DNA from: Saprospiraceae bacterium UBA7328
GTDB lineage: Bacteria; Bacteroidota; Bacteroidia; Chitinophagales; Saprospiraceae
Assembly (NCBI GenBank): GCA_002471345.1
Contig: DKPS01000108.1
Coordinates: 1 to 14,772, forward strand
Reading direction: 5' to 3'
Length of the DNA stretch: 14,772 nucleotides
Shown here: positions 5,957 through 14,414 of the stretch, piece by piece
How positions within the stretch are numbered: the first letter of the stretch is position 1
Layout: the number at the start of each line of letters is the position of its first letter
Position numbers and translations under genes: made by a program
The notes under the pieces: generated by a model
What the model was told of the DNA's origin: nothing
The model's input: only the letters and a program-made list of their open reading frames with translations
Database searches by the model: none

Positions 5957-6460
5957 ATGATCTATAGATTTCTTCCAGCTTTAATTTTCATCTGTAGTAT
6001 TTTTTATATCACATCTTGTGGTCATATCAATGCCACCAATGCGGTAGCTTTAGAAGAGACAGAATCAGGCTTAAAGTGGTATGATTTCAAAACTGCTGTA
6101 GAATTGAACAAGAAGGCAAAAAAGAAAGTACTTGTGGATATGTACACTTCTTGGTGTGGATGGTGTAAAGTGATGGACAGACAGACATTTACTGATCAAG
6201 AAGTAGTGGCATACTTAAATGAAAATTTCATACTTGTAAAATTCAATGCTGAAACAAAAGAGCCAGTAGAATTCAAAGGACAAACCTATGTCTATAAGCC
6301 AATGGGTAGGAGAGGAGCCAATGGTCTAGCAGTTCAAATGCTCAATGGAAGACTTGCATATCCTTCTTTAGTCTATCTAGATGCGGACTTTAATAAGATC
6401 AGAGTATCACCCGGATTTAAGAAACCTCAGCAGCTGCTAGATGAGTTAAAGACTCTGTAG
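5957..6460 (+). CDS. thioredoxin-fold lipoprotein with CGWC motif
   Basis: The 167-residue protein starts with a lipoprotein signal peptide ending in FYITSC (lipid Cys21). The thioredoxin fold carries the redox motif W-CGWC-K (cysteines 67 and 70) after a VLVDMYTS strand. A typical cis-proline is present in LAYPSLVYLDAD (Pro136). The pattern KKVLVDMYTSWCGWCKVMDRQTF resembles the thioredoxin_7/DUF255-like group of envelope thioredoxins. A loop insertion around residues 100-122 (ETKEPVEFKGQTYVYKPMGRRG) is common in that group. It probably acts as a periplasmic thiol-disulphide reductant; the electron donor is not in the window. A good promoter lies 25 bases upstream. Confidence 0.88.
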   Translation: MIYRFLPALIFICSIFYITSCGHINATNAVALEETESGLKWYDFKTAVELNKKAKKKVLVDMYTSWCGWCKVMDRQTFTDQEVVAYLNENFILVKFNAETKEPVEFKGQTYVYKPMGRRGANGLAVQMLNGRLAYPSLVYLDADFNKIRVSPGFKKPQQLLDELKTL

Positions 6461-6549
6461 AATTAACTACTCATATTTGTAGTCCTTATTCACTTTCCTG
6501 CCCGATGGATTAGTTTTTATCTGTGCCCTGAATAGAAATAGCTATCTAT

Positions 6550-6582
6550 TTTGTTAGGGTTTAATTAAAGTGGCTACAATTG
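6550..6582 (+). promoter_or_regulatory. possible promoter for the LVIVD/beta-barrel operon
   Basis: TTTG at 6550-6553, a 21-base spacer and TACAATTG at 6575-6582 resemble the Bacteroidota consensus with one mismatch in the -7 element. The rest of the 198-base gap (6461-6658) has no gene. A small hairpin GGTCT/AGACC (6591-6606, six-base loop) would lie at the very start of the transcript. Confidence 0.35.
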
Positions 6583-6658
6583 AGCTTTCAGGTCTTGCTT
6601 CAGACCCAAATAGCATTCACCTTTATGTGTATCAATGATATGAATCGTTCTTTAGTAA

Positions 6659-7924
6659 ATGTCTAGCATGAAAATTAAAGTACTTTATATTTTATTCGCT
6701 TTGCCTCTTTTGTGGTGGTCTTGTTCTAAAGATTTTGGCACTACAGAGGTGACTTATAATAAAGCTATAGCCATATATGAGGATCTTAATGAAATCAGAA
6801 ATACTCCTTTGGTAGAAGGGTTAAGAGAAATATCTGATCCAGGGAAAGTATTTGTAAGTGATGAATTTCTATTAATTGGAGAAGAAAGAAAGGGTATACA
6901 TGTACTGGATAATAGTGATCCTACCCATCCTGCTCATGTCAGCTTTCTGAATGTACCTGGAAACAAAGAGTTTTTTGTAGCAGATGGATTTATCTATGCT
7001 GAAAGTTATTATGATATGATCAAAATAGATATCAGTGATATCAATAGCCCTAAAATCACTGGACGTGTAGAAAATTATTTTGAATCAACGCAGCTTAATG
7101 GACAAGGAGATGCTGTAATAGGATTTAGGTATGAAATAGTTACAGAGGAGGTTGAGGATGATGATCAGAGCATTTGGAATTCAATCTATAACTATGATGA
7201 AGTGCTCTATGATTATAATAGATCTGTTATTCCTCATTCTGCGGTGCCTGCTTCATTTGCGGGTAGTAGTAATAAAGCGATAGGGTCTGTAAATAGAATC
7301 ACCAAAGCTAAGGGGCACGTCTATGCGGTCAATAATGAAAGAATCTCAGTTATAAGTGATAACAATTTACGTTTGATCAAGAGCTTTTACATTGCATCTC
7401 GAATGGAAACCATATATCCTACTTCTGATTATCTATTTATAGGTGGTACTAATTCTGTTGAGATTTTCAGTATTGTGGATCCTTCCGATCCTTTTCATGC
7501 TGGAAGTTTTTGGCACCCTACTTCATGTGATCCAGTGTACCCTTTAGAAGATGTGGCTTATCTTACGCTACGTACTGGTGATGAGGACTGCCCTGGAGAT
7601 ATCAATTCTTTAGTGACTCTGGATATAAGCAATGTATCCGCTTCTTCCATAGTACAACAAATAGAAATGGAGAGTCCATATGGACTGACTTTGATTAATG
7701 ATAAACTTTATGTGGGAGAAGGGGAGTATGGGCTTAAGATATTCGATGCTACAGATCGGTATAATCTTCATTTACTGAAATATGATTCTAGCCTTCCAGC
7801 CTATGATATCATTCAGCATCCATCACGAAGTGATATAGTACTCATAGCAGGTCCTCAAGGGTTTGGTCAGTATGATGTCAATGGAGATGATGAATTTTCT
7901 TTACTTAGCTGGATTGCATACTAG
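6659..7924 (+). CDS. LVIVD-repeat lipoprotein
   Basis: This 421-residue protein has a short lipoprotein-type signal (LLWWSC, lipid Cys22). The body is built of beta-propeller-like repeats of the LVIVD family. Examples are KVFVSDEFLLIGEERKGIHV followed by LDNSDPTHPAHVSFL, FIYAESYYDMIKIDISDINSPKITG, and YLFIGGTNSVEIFSIVDPSDPFHAG. An acidic insert (EEVEDDDQS) sits near residues 160-170. Such proteins are common on the Bacteroidota cell surface and have no established enzymatic role. A second ATG nine bases in (6668, MKIKVLY) gives a more typical signal peptide and may be the real start. The stop TAG is directly followed by the GTG of the next gene, so the two are translationally coupled. Confidence 0.85.
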   Translation: MSSMKIKVLYILFALPLLWWSCSKDFGTTEVTYNKAIAIYEDLNEIRNTPLVEGLREISDPGKVFVSDEFLLIGEERKGIHVLDNSDPTHPAHVSFLNVPGNKEFFVADGFIYAESYYDMIKIDISDINSPKITGRVENYFESTQLNGQGDAVIGFRYEIVTEEVEDDDQSIWNSIYNYDEVLYDYNRSVIPHSAVPASFAGSSNKAIGSVNRITKAKGHVYAVNNERISVISDNNLRLIKSFYIASRMETIYPTSDYLFIGGTNSVEIFSIVDPSDPFHAGSFWHPTSCDPVYPLEDVAYLTLRTGDEDCPGDINSLVTLDISNVSASSIVQQIEMESPYGLTLINDKLYVGEGEYGLKIFDATDRYNLHLLKYDSSLPAYDIIQHPSRSDIVLIAGPQGFGQYDVNGDDEFSLLSWIAY

Positions 7925-8701
7925 GTGAGGCATACTGTTATTTTCATTTGTGCACTTTTATGTTTTACCACTGATCAATTATCAGCACAGAAAGGGACAA
8001 AAGTAGATGTAGTAAAACTTACAGATGGTTCTGTACTAGTAGGTCAATTTCTCAATGTGACAGATACATCATACCTCTTTAGTACAGCATCAATGGATAG
8101 TATTCATATCAATAAGAAATTTATCAGTTCTATTGATTTTGGAATCACTGAAGTGGACAACACCATCTATGAAAATAGAAAGGTAAAAACAATAAAAAAA
8201 GAAAAAGTATATAAAAACACTGGCATATTCGGTATGACAGATGTTGGAATGGTATCTGGTGAAGAAGTTCATTGGCATGCCTCACTTACCTTAGGATATA
8301 GGCTTAATCCTCGATTTTATTTAGGCATTCAAGGTGGTAAAGAAAATATCCTGAATGCCCAACCTCTCCTTTGGCAGACTGATGGAATATGGCCTATTGG
8401 GATATATGGAAGATACTATCCATTGAAAACAAAGCTAAGGCCATATGTATCGACTCGTGTAGGATATGCATTTATAGATGATAAGTTTAATACCATGAAA
8501 TCAGGAGGTATGAATATCCTTCCGGGGATAGGGATTCACTTTCCTTCTAGAAATGGTTTGCATTTTCATATTTCTCTTCATCAGTATTTTCAAAAAACAC
8601 AAGGAACAAGTGAAATGGATATAGGTATGCAGAATCCTATAGTAATTAACTATGATCTTTGGTATAACCGCTCTGTTGTAAAAATAGGAGTAGAGTTTTA
8701 G
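7925..8701 (+). CDS. predicted outer-membrane beta-barrel protein
   Basis: The 258-residue product uses GTG as its start, placed immediately after the preceding TAG. It begins with a signal peptide (about 1-21, ending LSAQ). Residues 25-75 form a small domain with a KLTDGSVLVGQFLNV pattern often found before barrels in Bacteroidota. From about residue 100 the protein shows alternating strands with many aromatic residues (ASLTLGYRLNPRFYLGIQGG, WPIGIYGRYYPLK, LRPYVSTRVGYAFID). It ends in a strand with a terminal Phe (VVKIGVEF), the classical outer-membrane insertion signature. The coupled LVIVD lipoprotein is a plausible partner. The exact function is unknown. Confidence 0.75.
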   Translation: MRHTVIFICALLCFTTDQLSAQKGTKVDVVKLTDGSVLVGQFLNVTDTSYLFSTASMDSIHINKKFISSIDFGITEVDNTIYENRKVKTIKKEKVYKNTGIFGMTDVGMVSGEEVHWHASLTLGYRLNPRFYLGIQGGKENILNAQPLLWQTDGIWPIGIYGRYYPLKTKLRPYVSTRVGYAFIDDKFNTMKSGGMNILPGIGIHFPSRNGLHFHISLHQYFQKTQGTSEMDIGMQNPIVINYDLWYNRSVVKIGVEF

Positions 8702-8732
8702 TCATTTCACATTTCAAGGTTAAAAAAAGTCC

Positions 8733-8760
8733 TTTACCATTCTGATAAGGTGAATTTTTT
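8733..8760 (+). terminator. probable intrinsic terminator after the beta-barrel gene
   Basis: TTTACC (8733-8738) pairs with GGTGAA (8749-8754), with one G-T wobble and a ten-base loop, followed by six T. An A-run upstream (8722-8728) could extend the stem. It separates the LVIVD/barrel unit from the malonate operon. Confidence 0.5.
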
Positions 8761-8815
8761 CGATTACTCAGAAAAATGGAAATTTGATTTACTTTGAGTA
8801 GACTAATACCAGAAA

Positions 8816-10294
8816 ATGATTAATCTAATAGAAAAGGCGAAAAATCACAAACAACGTGTAGCGATAAAGAGTAATGATCAGTCTTATACCTATGACTCAT
8901 TATTGAAGTCATCAAGGAAAATAGCCAATCAACTTTTGAGAGGAAGGGCTGATTTAGATGAAGAGAGGATTGCGTTTTTAGTAGCTCCCAGTTATGATTA
9001 TGTTCGACTGCAATGGGGTATTTGGAGAGCTGGAGGGATTGCTGTTCCTCTTTGTACCAAGCATCCATTGCCTTCCATCCAATATGTACTGGATGATACT
9101 CAAGCTGAGACAGTCATCTATTCAGAAGAATATGAATCGCTACTTTCTCCTTTATTTGACAATACAAAACATCAGTTCTTAAGATTAAAGGCTTTTACAG
9201 ATCAAAGTGGCATCTTGCCAGACGTGGATTTATCTCGTAGGGCTATGATACTATACACAAGTGGTACCACAGGAAACCCTAAAGGTGTTGTATCTACTCA
9301 CCAGAATATAGAGTGTCAGATCACATCACTTACTTCATCTTGGGAATGGGAACAGAATGATCATATTTTGAATGTTTTACCCATGCATCATGTACATGGT
9401 ATTGTGAACGTCACTTTGTGCGCATTATGGAGTGGAGCATGTTGTGAGTTTTTGTCCAAATTTGATAGTCAAGCTGTTTTCAATGTATTTACTAAGGGTG
9501 ACGTTAACCTATTCATGGCAGTGCCGACCATATACTTTAAATTAATAGCTCACTGGAATGACTTGCCTCAAGAAGAGCAAATAGCTGTTTCTGAAGCTTT
9601 AAAGCACTTTAGGTTAATGGTATCGGGATCCGCAGCTTTGCCTGTGTCTGTACTCGAAACGTGGAGATCTATAAGTGGACAAACTTTATTGGAAAGATAT
9701 GGTATGACTGAAATGGGTATGGCAATCAGTAACTCTTATCGAGGAACGCGTAATTCTGGTTTTATAGGTCTTCCTCTTGCCAATGTGACTATAAGGTTAG
9801 CAAATGAAAATGATGTAATTGTTGATGAAGGGATATCAGGAGAAATACAAGTTAAAGGCCCAAATATATTTAAAGAGTATTGGCAAAAACCAGAAGCGAC
9901 TAAGAATACATTTACCGGTGATGGTTGGTTTAAAACAGGTGACATTGCTGTTTTCGAAAATGGGAATTATAGAATTCTTGGCCGTAACTCTGTGGATATA
10001 ATTAAATCAGGAGGATATAAGATTTCTGCATTAGAGATCGAAGAAGTACTACGTAAACATCCTAAAGTAAAAGAATGTGGAGTAGTAGGCATACCCGATG
10101 ATGAATGGGGGGAAATTATAGGAGCCAGTTTAATTCTAGAAGATGGAAATAGTATTGATTTAGATAAATTGAAAGATTGGCTCAAAGAAAGACTTCCTCT
10201 GTATCAATTGCCAAGGAAGTACATTTATCAAGATGACTTGCCTAGAAATGTGATGGGAAAGGTGACAAAGAATGATCTGAAGAAGTTTTTTTAA
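8816..10294 (+). CDS. malonyl-CoA synthetase (MatB/ACSF3-like)
   Basis: The 492-residue AMP-forming acyl-CoA synthetase has all core motifs. These are the P-loop TSGTTGNPKG (148-157), ERYGMTE (293-299), GWFKTGD, and GRNSVDIIKSGGYKISALEIE at the domain hinge. The A10 motif is NVMGK with catalytic Lys482. The segments MHHVHGIVN, NLFMAVPTIYFKL, MVSGSAALP and SVDIIKSGGYK closely follow human ACSF3 and bacterial MatB, which make malonyl-CoA from malonate, CoA and ATP. Placement 29 bases before madL and madM, the malonate transporter genes, strongly supports malonate as substrate. It is cytoplasmic, and its product is the building block for fatty acid or polyketide synthesis. No malonyl-CoA decarboxylase is in the window. 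Confidence 0.88.
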   Translation: MINLIEKAKNHKQRVAIKSNDQSYTYDSLLKSSRKIANQLLRGRADLDEERIAFLVAPSYDYVRLQWGIWRAGGIAVPLCTKHPLPSIQYVLDDTQAETVIYSEEYESLLSPLFDNTKHQFLRLKAFTDQSGILPDVDLSRRAMILYTSGTTGNPKGVVSTHQNIECQITSLTSSWEWEQNDHILNVLPMHHVHGIVNVTLCALWSGACCEFLSKFDSQAVFNVFTKGDVNLFMAVPTIYFKLIAHWNDLPQEEQIAVSEALKHFRLMVSGSAALPVSVLETWRSISGQTLLERYGMTEMGMAISNSYRGTRNSGFIGLPLANVTIRLANENDVIVDEGISGEIQVKGPNIFKEYWQKPEATKNTFTGDGWFKTGDIAVFENGNYRILGRNSVDIIKSGGYKISALEIEEVLRKHPKVKECGVVGIPDDEWGEIIGASLILEDGNSIDLDKLKDWLKERLPLYQLPRKYIYQDDLPRNVMGKVTKNDLKKFF

Positions 10295-10323
10295 ATCAGG
10301 TCGAATAATATAAAAGAGAAATC

Positions 10324-10698
10324 ATGACAATATATGGCGTGGCCTTTTTGGCATTTTGTTTTTTAGTTGGAAAAATTTTGGGCAACCTTTTGGGTGATGT
10401 ATTGGGGTTCAATGGAGATATTGGAGGAGTTGGTTTTGCAATGATCATATTGATTTTGGGACACTCGTATTTGCAAAGGAATGACATGATCGAAGCACCA
10501 TCGACTAAAGGGATTATGTTTTGGAGTAACATGTACATTCCAGTGATTATAGCAATGGCTGCTACTCAAAATGTGCATGCCGCACTTTCTGGAGGGTGGG
10601 TCGCACTTCTGGCTGGATTGACAGCTACAGCAGCAGGCTTTTATTTAGTCCCTGTGTTGTCTAAGATAGGTAGGGCACCTACTAACCCCAACGCTTAA
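10324..10698 (+). CDS. malonate transporter subunit MadL
   Basis: The 124-residue hydrophobic protein has the length and sequence character of MadL. It has four predicted membrane segments: MTIYGVAFLAFCFLVG, then GVGFAMIILILGH, then MYIPVIIAMAA, then WVALLAGLTATAAGF. Conserved family stretches include GKILGNLLGDVLG and DIGGVGFAMI. MadL works together with MadM in the sodium-dependent malonate carrier first described in Malonomonas rubra. A purine-rich AAAGAGAAATC precedes the start. It lies between matB and madM with short gaps, forming one operon. Confidence 0.9.
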   Translation: MTIYGVAFLAFCFLVGKILGNLLGDVLGFNGDIGGVGFAMIILILGHSYLQRNDMIEAPSTKGIMFWSNMYIPVIIAMAATQNVHAALSGGWVALLAGLTATAAGFYLVPVLSKIGRAPTNPNA

Positions 10699-10707
10699 CT
10701 AGGACTC

Positions 10708-11457
10708 ATGATAGATACAATTACTCAAGTATTAGTTAAGAACGGACTCATCTTTGGTTTTCTTCTTGTTGGATGTATCATGCTGCTTTCGGTATGGTTT
10801 TCAAATGCGATCACTAAGAAAAAGATCCCAGGAGTTGCAATCGCTATATTGGTAGGTTTAGGATTAGCACTCTTTGGAGGGAAAAAGGGTATTGCTGATA
10901 TTCCTTTGTTTTCGGGAATGGCGTTATTGGGAGGGTCGATGTTGAGAGATTTTACGGTAGTGGCCACAGCTATGGGTGCGGACTTGGATAAAATAAAACA
11001 TGCTGGCTTAGCAGGAACCATAGCCTTATTTGTAGGAGTCATTGGCTCATTTTTCTTTGGGGCGGTAGTAGCTTATACATTAGGATACCACGATGCAGAA
11101 AGTATCGCTACGATAGGAGCTGGAGCATGTACTTACATCGTTGGTCCTATAACTGGAGGTGCTCTAGGTGCTAGTTCAGAAGTCATTGCCATCAGTATTG
11201 CTGCAGGAGTAGTGAAAACCATAATCACCACGATTGGTACTCCTCTTGTTGCTAAAGCGATAAAATTAGATAACCCACATTCTGCGGTGGTATTTGGAGG
11301 CTTGATAGGTACGACTAGTGGAGTAGCAGCGGGATTAGCAGCTACAGATCCTAAATTAGTGCCATATGGTGCTTTGACCGCCACTTTCTATACAGGATTG
11401 GGTTGTTTGCTTTGCCCCTCTATTTTGTATTTCTTAGTGAAGATATTAGTTGGGTAG
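10708..11457 (+). CDS. malonate transporter subunit MadM
   Basis: This 249-residue, very hydrophobic protein matches MadM in length and motif character. It has glycine-rich membrane segments such as IPGVAIAILVGLGLALFGG, LFSGMALLGGSMLRDF, and a loop with GAGACTYIVGPITGGALGASSEVIA. That loop pattern occurs in sodium-coupled carboxylate carriers. The C-terminal end includes HSAVVFGGLIGTTSGVAAGLAATDP. It starts nine bases after madL ends, so they are cotranscribed and form the two-subunit malonate:sodium symporter. Downstream there are only 39 bases before the convergent amidase gene, without a clear intrinsic terminator. Confidence 0.9.
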   Translation: MIDTITQVLVKNGLIFGFLLVGCIMLLSVWFSNAITKKKIPGVAIAILVGLGLALFGGKKGIADIPLFSGMALLGGSMLRDFTVVATAMGADLDKIKHAGLAGTIALFVGVIGSFFFGAVVAYTLGYHDAESIATIGAGACTYIVGPITGGALGASSEVIAISIAAGVVKTIITTIGTPLVAKAIKLDNPHSAVVFGGLIGTTSGVAAGLAATDPKLVPYGALTATFYTGLGCLLCPSILYFLVKILVG

Positions 11458-11496
11458 AGTGAAGATCTCTACAGTTAGTTTGGAATGAGAATTTTC

Positions 11497-12981
11497 TTAG
11501 TCTAGAACCTCTAGTTTCGGTGAAATGTCCAAAAAGCCAGTAATCTCCTCATAGGCCAAAGCAAACTCTAAGACTTTCTTGTCATCACCAAATTTACCCA
11601 TAATTTGCATTCCCATCGGCCTTCCTTGATCATCAAACCCTACTGGCACATTGACAACAGGAATACCACCTAGGCTACCTAAAATGACTACTTCCATCCA
11701 TCTGTGGTAAGTATCCATTTTTTGTCCATTAATCTCTTTGGGCCAGTGTATTCCTTTTGAATAAGGAAACACTTGAGCAGATGGCAATACTAAAAAATCA
11801 TACTCCTCAAACATCCTGTCTAATTCTTGATACCAGTTCGTTCTTATGACATTTGCTCTAAGCACATCTTCTTCGGTAAAACTAAGTCCTTGTTCAATCT
11901 CCCAAATCAATTCAGGCTTTAGCAAGGCGCTTTTTTGAGGGTATTCATAGTATTCAAGTTTTTCTAATCTGATATGATGCCTGAGAGTAGTCCAGCAGTA
12001 CCAGAGGTCAGCCATTTCGAACTGAGGTTGCATCATTTCTATCTTTGCACCTGCATCACCTACTATATTTAGACTTTGCTCGCATAATTTGATCACCCCC
12101 GCCTCCATAGGCAGATAGTTGTTCAAATTTCCCATCCATCCTATTTTTACTTCTTCAAGATTAAGTGGATTCAAATTATTAAATACTGGATTGATGGCTA
12201 GAGTTTGTAGAAGCTGTATGGTATCTCGGGTATTTCTACCCATAGGTCCTGACGTCCATAACAGTCGATCATTTGCATCTCCATCTTCCATCACGACAGT
12301 CGTACTTGGTCTGAATCCTATCACATTATTGAATGCTCCAGGGTTTCTCAAAGACCCCATCATATCTCCTCCTTCAGCTGCAGGAAGCATATGAGTACCT
12401 AGCCCACATGCTGCTCCTCCACTACTTCCTCCAGAAGTAAGGCCTGGATTAAAAGCACTTCCTGTAGCTCCAAATATGGGATTGTACGATTGTGATCCTA
12501 ATCCAAATTCTGGAGTATTAGTCTTGCCTATGAAAATAGCTCCTTGATTTCTAATCTTTGCTGCAATAGCACTGTCCTCAGTTGCAATACGATCCTTAAA
12601 AAGTAATGAGCCCTCAGTATGCCTTATGCCTTTTAAAGCACCTAGATCTTTAATGGCATGTGGCATTCCATGCATCCATCCCCAATAATCACCTTTGGCT
12701 AGGGATTGATCTGCTTTTTGGGCTTGGGCTAAAAGCTGATCATCATCGACCATACTGATTATAGCATTATATGTAGGATTGTATTTGTGTATATGTTTGA
12801 GGTAAGTTTTCATCACTTCTTCACAGCTTACCTTTTGATTCTTTATAGCATTAGATAAATCGATAGCAGTGAAGTCAATTATTTGAGTGACAATGTCAGA
12901 GCTTGAATTGCGGCATGCATATGGAAGTGAAATCGCAGCACTTGCTGCTACAGTATTTTTAATAAATCGTCTTCTCTTCAT
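11497..12981 (-). CDS. exported amidase-signature hydrolase with Tat-type signal
   Basis: The 494-residue enzyme begins with KRRRFIKN followed by a hydrophobic alanine-rich stretch, a twin-arginine-like signal, so it is probably periplasmic or envelope-bound. A cysteine at position 23 could be lipidated but lacks a good lipobox. The amidase-signature catalytic triad is visible: Lys111 (HAIKDLG), Ser186 (TSGGSSGGAA) and Ser210 (MGSLRNP). The spacings of 75 and 24 residues equal those in fatty acid amide hydrolase. GTHMLPAAEGGDMMG replaces the more usual GSDGGGS stretch just before the nucleophile. The family hydrolyses amide bonds, and substrates cannot be read from sequence. The gene converges on the malonate operon, and malonamidases are known in this family, but a link here is a guess. 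Confidence 0.87.
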   Translation of the reverse strand: MKRRRFIKNTVAASAAISLPYACRNSSSDIVTQIIDFTAIDLSNAIKNQKVSCEEVMKTYLKHIHKYNPTYNAIISMVDDDQLLAQAQKADQSLAKGDYWGWMHGMPHAIKDLGALKGIRHTEGSLLFKDRIATEDSAIAAKIRNQGAIFIGKTNTPEFGLGSQSYNPIFGATGSAFNPGLTSGGSSGGAACGLGTHMLPAAEGGDMMGSLRNPGAFNNVIGFRPSTTVVMEDGDANDRLLWTSGPMGRNTRDTIQLLQTLAINPVFNNLNPLNLEEVKIGWMGNLNNYLPMEAGVIKLCEQSLNIVGDAGAKIEMMQPQFEMADLWYCWTTLRHHIRLEKLEYYEYPQKSALLKPELIWEIEQGLSFTEEDVLRANVIRTNWYQELDRMFEEYDFLVLPSAQVFPYSKGIHWPKEINGQKMDTYHRWMEVVILGSLGGIPVVNVPVGFDDQGRPMGMQIMGKFGDDKKVLEFALAYEEITGFLDISPKLEVLD

Positions 12982-13006
12982 CTAAGTATGGTTTCAAAGG
13001 AATTTT

Positions 13007-13059
13007 GAGCCAATTAAGATATCCATTTTAGCAGATATAATTAAATGGCTCTGTTTTTT
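13007..13059 (+). other. inverted repeat followed by a T-run between two minus-strand genes
   Basis: GAGCCA (13007-13012) pairs with TGGCTC (13046-13051), and an inner ATATC/GATAT pair adds a second stem. A run of six T follows at 13054-13059 on the plus strand. On the plus strand it looks like a terminator, but no plus-strand gene leads into it. On the minus strand it lies in the leader of the amidase gene, 26 bases before its start codon, where it may affect expression or end transcripts from the upstream gene. Confidence 0.35.
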
Positions 13060-13113
13060 GAAGTCAAGTATATAGTTGCAGTTGGCATATTGCTTCCTGC
13101 ATCGCTTATATGA

Positions 13114-14397
13114 TTAAGCCGGACTAGTAGTACCTAGATCGGGGCTTGAAACTCTTCTTTCAAAAAATGAATAGTAAATGGTTATAGCCATTGAGATACC
13201 TATATATAAACCCATAAATAATGTTGCAGCAGGGATCCATTCTTCTAATCCAAACCATCCGCCCAATTGAGTGATGATGTAAATACCCAGGCCTACCTTG
13301 GTGATTTCTGCAAAAACTGCTACAGGATGACGATCCATCAGGCTGGTATAAGCGAAAATAGAGATGAACAAGAAGGTAGCATATAGGGTGATGTGAGCTA
13401 CATTTAATTCCGCAATGTTAATCAGCATGAAATACATCAGAAGGTTAGTGAAAATAAGCTGAAACCATGCCCACGCTTTTAATCCAAGATCATACGGTTT
13501 TTCGTATTTGACCATTTCGTATGGTTTGTCCACTATGTCTATGGGATATGCTTCAGCTACGTCAGTAGGTCTCCATCCTGTAGGCATAAACCAAATCCTT
13601 AACTTGTCCTTCCATTTTCCAGCTCTTAAGGCATCTTTGAAAAGCTGAAGGAGATGCATGAAATTTATATAAATAGGATTCCAAGTTCTTGCTGGCTTTA
13701 GAATACCATAAACAGGTGTTTCGCTTGGTAATTCTTTTTGAAAAGTCCCAAACATAAAGTCCCAAAATATAAATATTGAGGCATAATTTTTATCTACATA
13801 AATATCATTAATAGCGTGGTGAACTCTATGGTGTGAAGGAGTAACAATTATTTTTTCCAAAAAGCCCATATTTCTTATAAGTTTAGTGTGGTACCAAAAC
13901 TGAGCAAATAAGTGTAAGGGGAGAAGTATGGTTATTACTTTGGGTGGGATGCCGAGTAATGCTAGAGGAATATATAAAAAGAAATATATTTGAAATACAG
14001 ATGAAATAGTTTGTCTTAGAGCACAAGCTAAATTATACTCTTCACTACTGTGATGAATAATATGTCTGTTCCAAAGTATATTATATTCATGGTTCCATCT
14101 GTGTGTCCAATAGTTTGCAAAATCTATTCCTAAAAATGCCAAAATATATACCCACCATGAAGAGCTAATTTGGAATATTGAAAAATGTTCATACATCCAT
14201 TGGTAACTAATTATAACTACAGATAAATTTAAAATACTTTTAATATTGTTGGTCATTCCAGAGCTAATACTTGAAATAGTATCTGGTAAATTATAGACTT
14301 TCTGCTTTAATATTTTTGAAGCAACCCATTCTATTAGCATAGTTGCCATGAAAAAAAACATAGCATATTTAACAGCAACAGTATAGTCAGACATCAA
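13114..14397 (-). CDS. fatty-acid hydroxylase/sterol desaturase family protein, alkylglycerol monooxygenase-like
   Basis: The 427-residue integral membrane protein carries the di-iron histidine motifs of the family: H99RWNH103, H112IIHH116 and H190RVHH194, with an additional His170 in FWYH. The stretches NILWNRHIIHHSSEEYNLACALRQ, TPSHHRVHHAIND, DKNYASIFIFWDFMFGTFQKE, and VYGILKPARTWNPI resemble animal alkylglycerol monooxygenase more than sterol desaturases. About four membrane helices surround the motifs, and three more follow at the C-terminus (from about residue 310). The enzyme would hydroxylate a lipid using oxygen; the animal enzyme cleaves ether lipids with tetrahydrobiopterin. Whether the bacterial protein acts on ether lipids is unknown. 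It starts 17 bases downstream of the pirin-like gene and is probably cotranscribed. Confidence 0.8.
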   Translation of the reverse strand: MMSDYTVAVKYAMFFFMATMLIEWVASKILKQKVYNLPDTISSISSGMTNNIKSILNLSVVIISYQWMYEHFSIFQISSSWWVYILAFLGIDFANYWTHRWNHEYNILWNRHIIHHSSEEYNLACALRQTISSVFQIYFFLYIPLALLGIPPKVITILLPLHLFAQFWYHTKLIRNMGFLEKIIVTPSHHRVHHAINDIYVDKNYASIFIFWDFMFGTFQKELPSETPVYGILKPARTWNPIYINFMHLLQLFKDALRAGKWKDKLRIWFMPTGWRPTDVAEAYPIDIVDKPYEMVKYEKPYDLGLKAWAWFQLIFTNLLMYFMLINIAELNVAHITLYATFLFISIFAYTSLMDRHPVAVFAEITKVGLGIYIITQLGGWFGLEEWIPAATLFMGLYIGISMAITIYYSFFERRVSSPDLGTTSPA

Positions 14398-14414
14398 ACA
14401 AATTTAGTGATTTT

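Noticed and set aside
10725..11042. Antisense open frames within madM (also 11133-11384)
   Set aside because: They are shadows of a hydrophobic membrane protein gene whose family match is clear.
13562..13765. Second minus-strand open frame inside the di-iron enzyme gene
   Set aside because: It is an alternate frame of a gene with complete histidine motifs; no evidence of independent translation.
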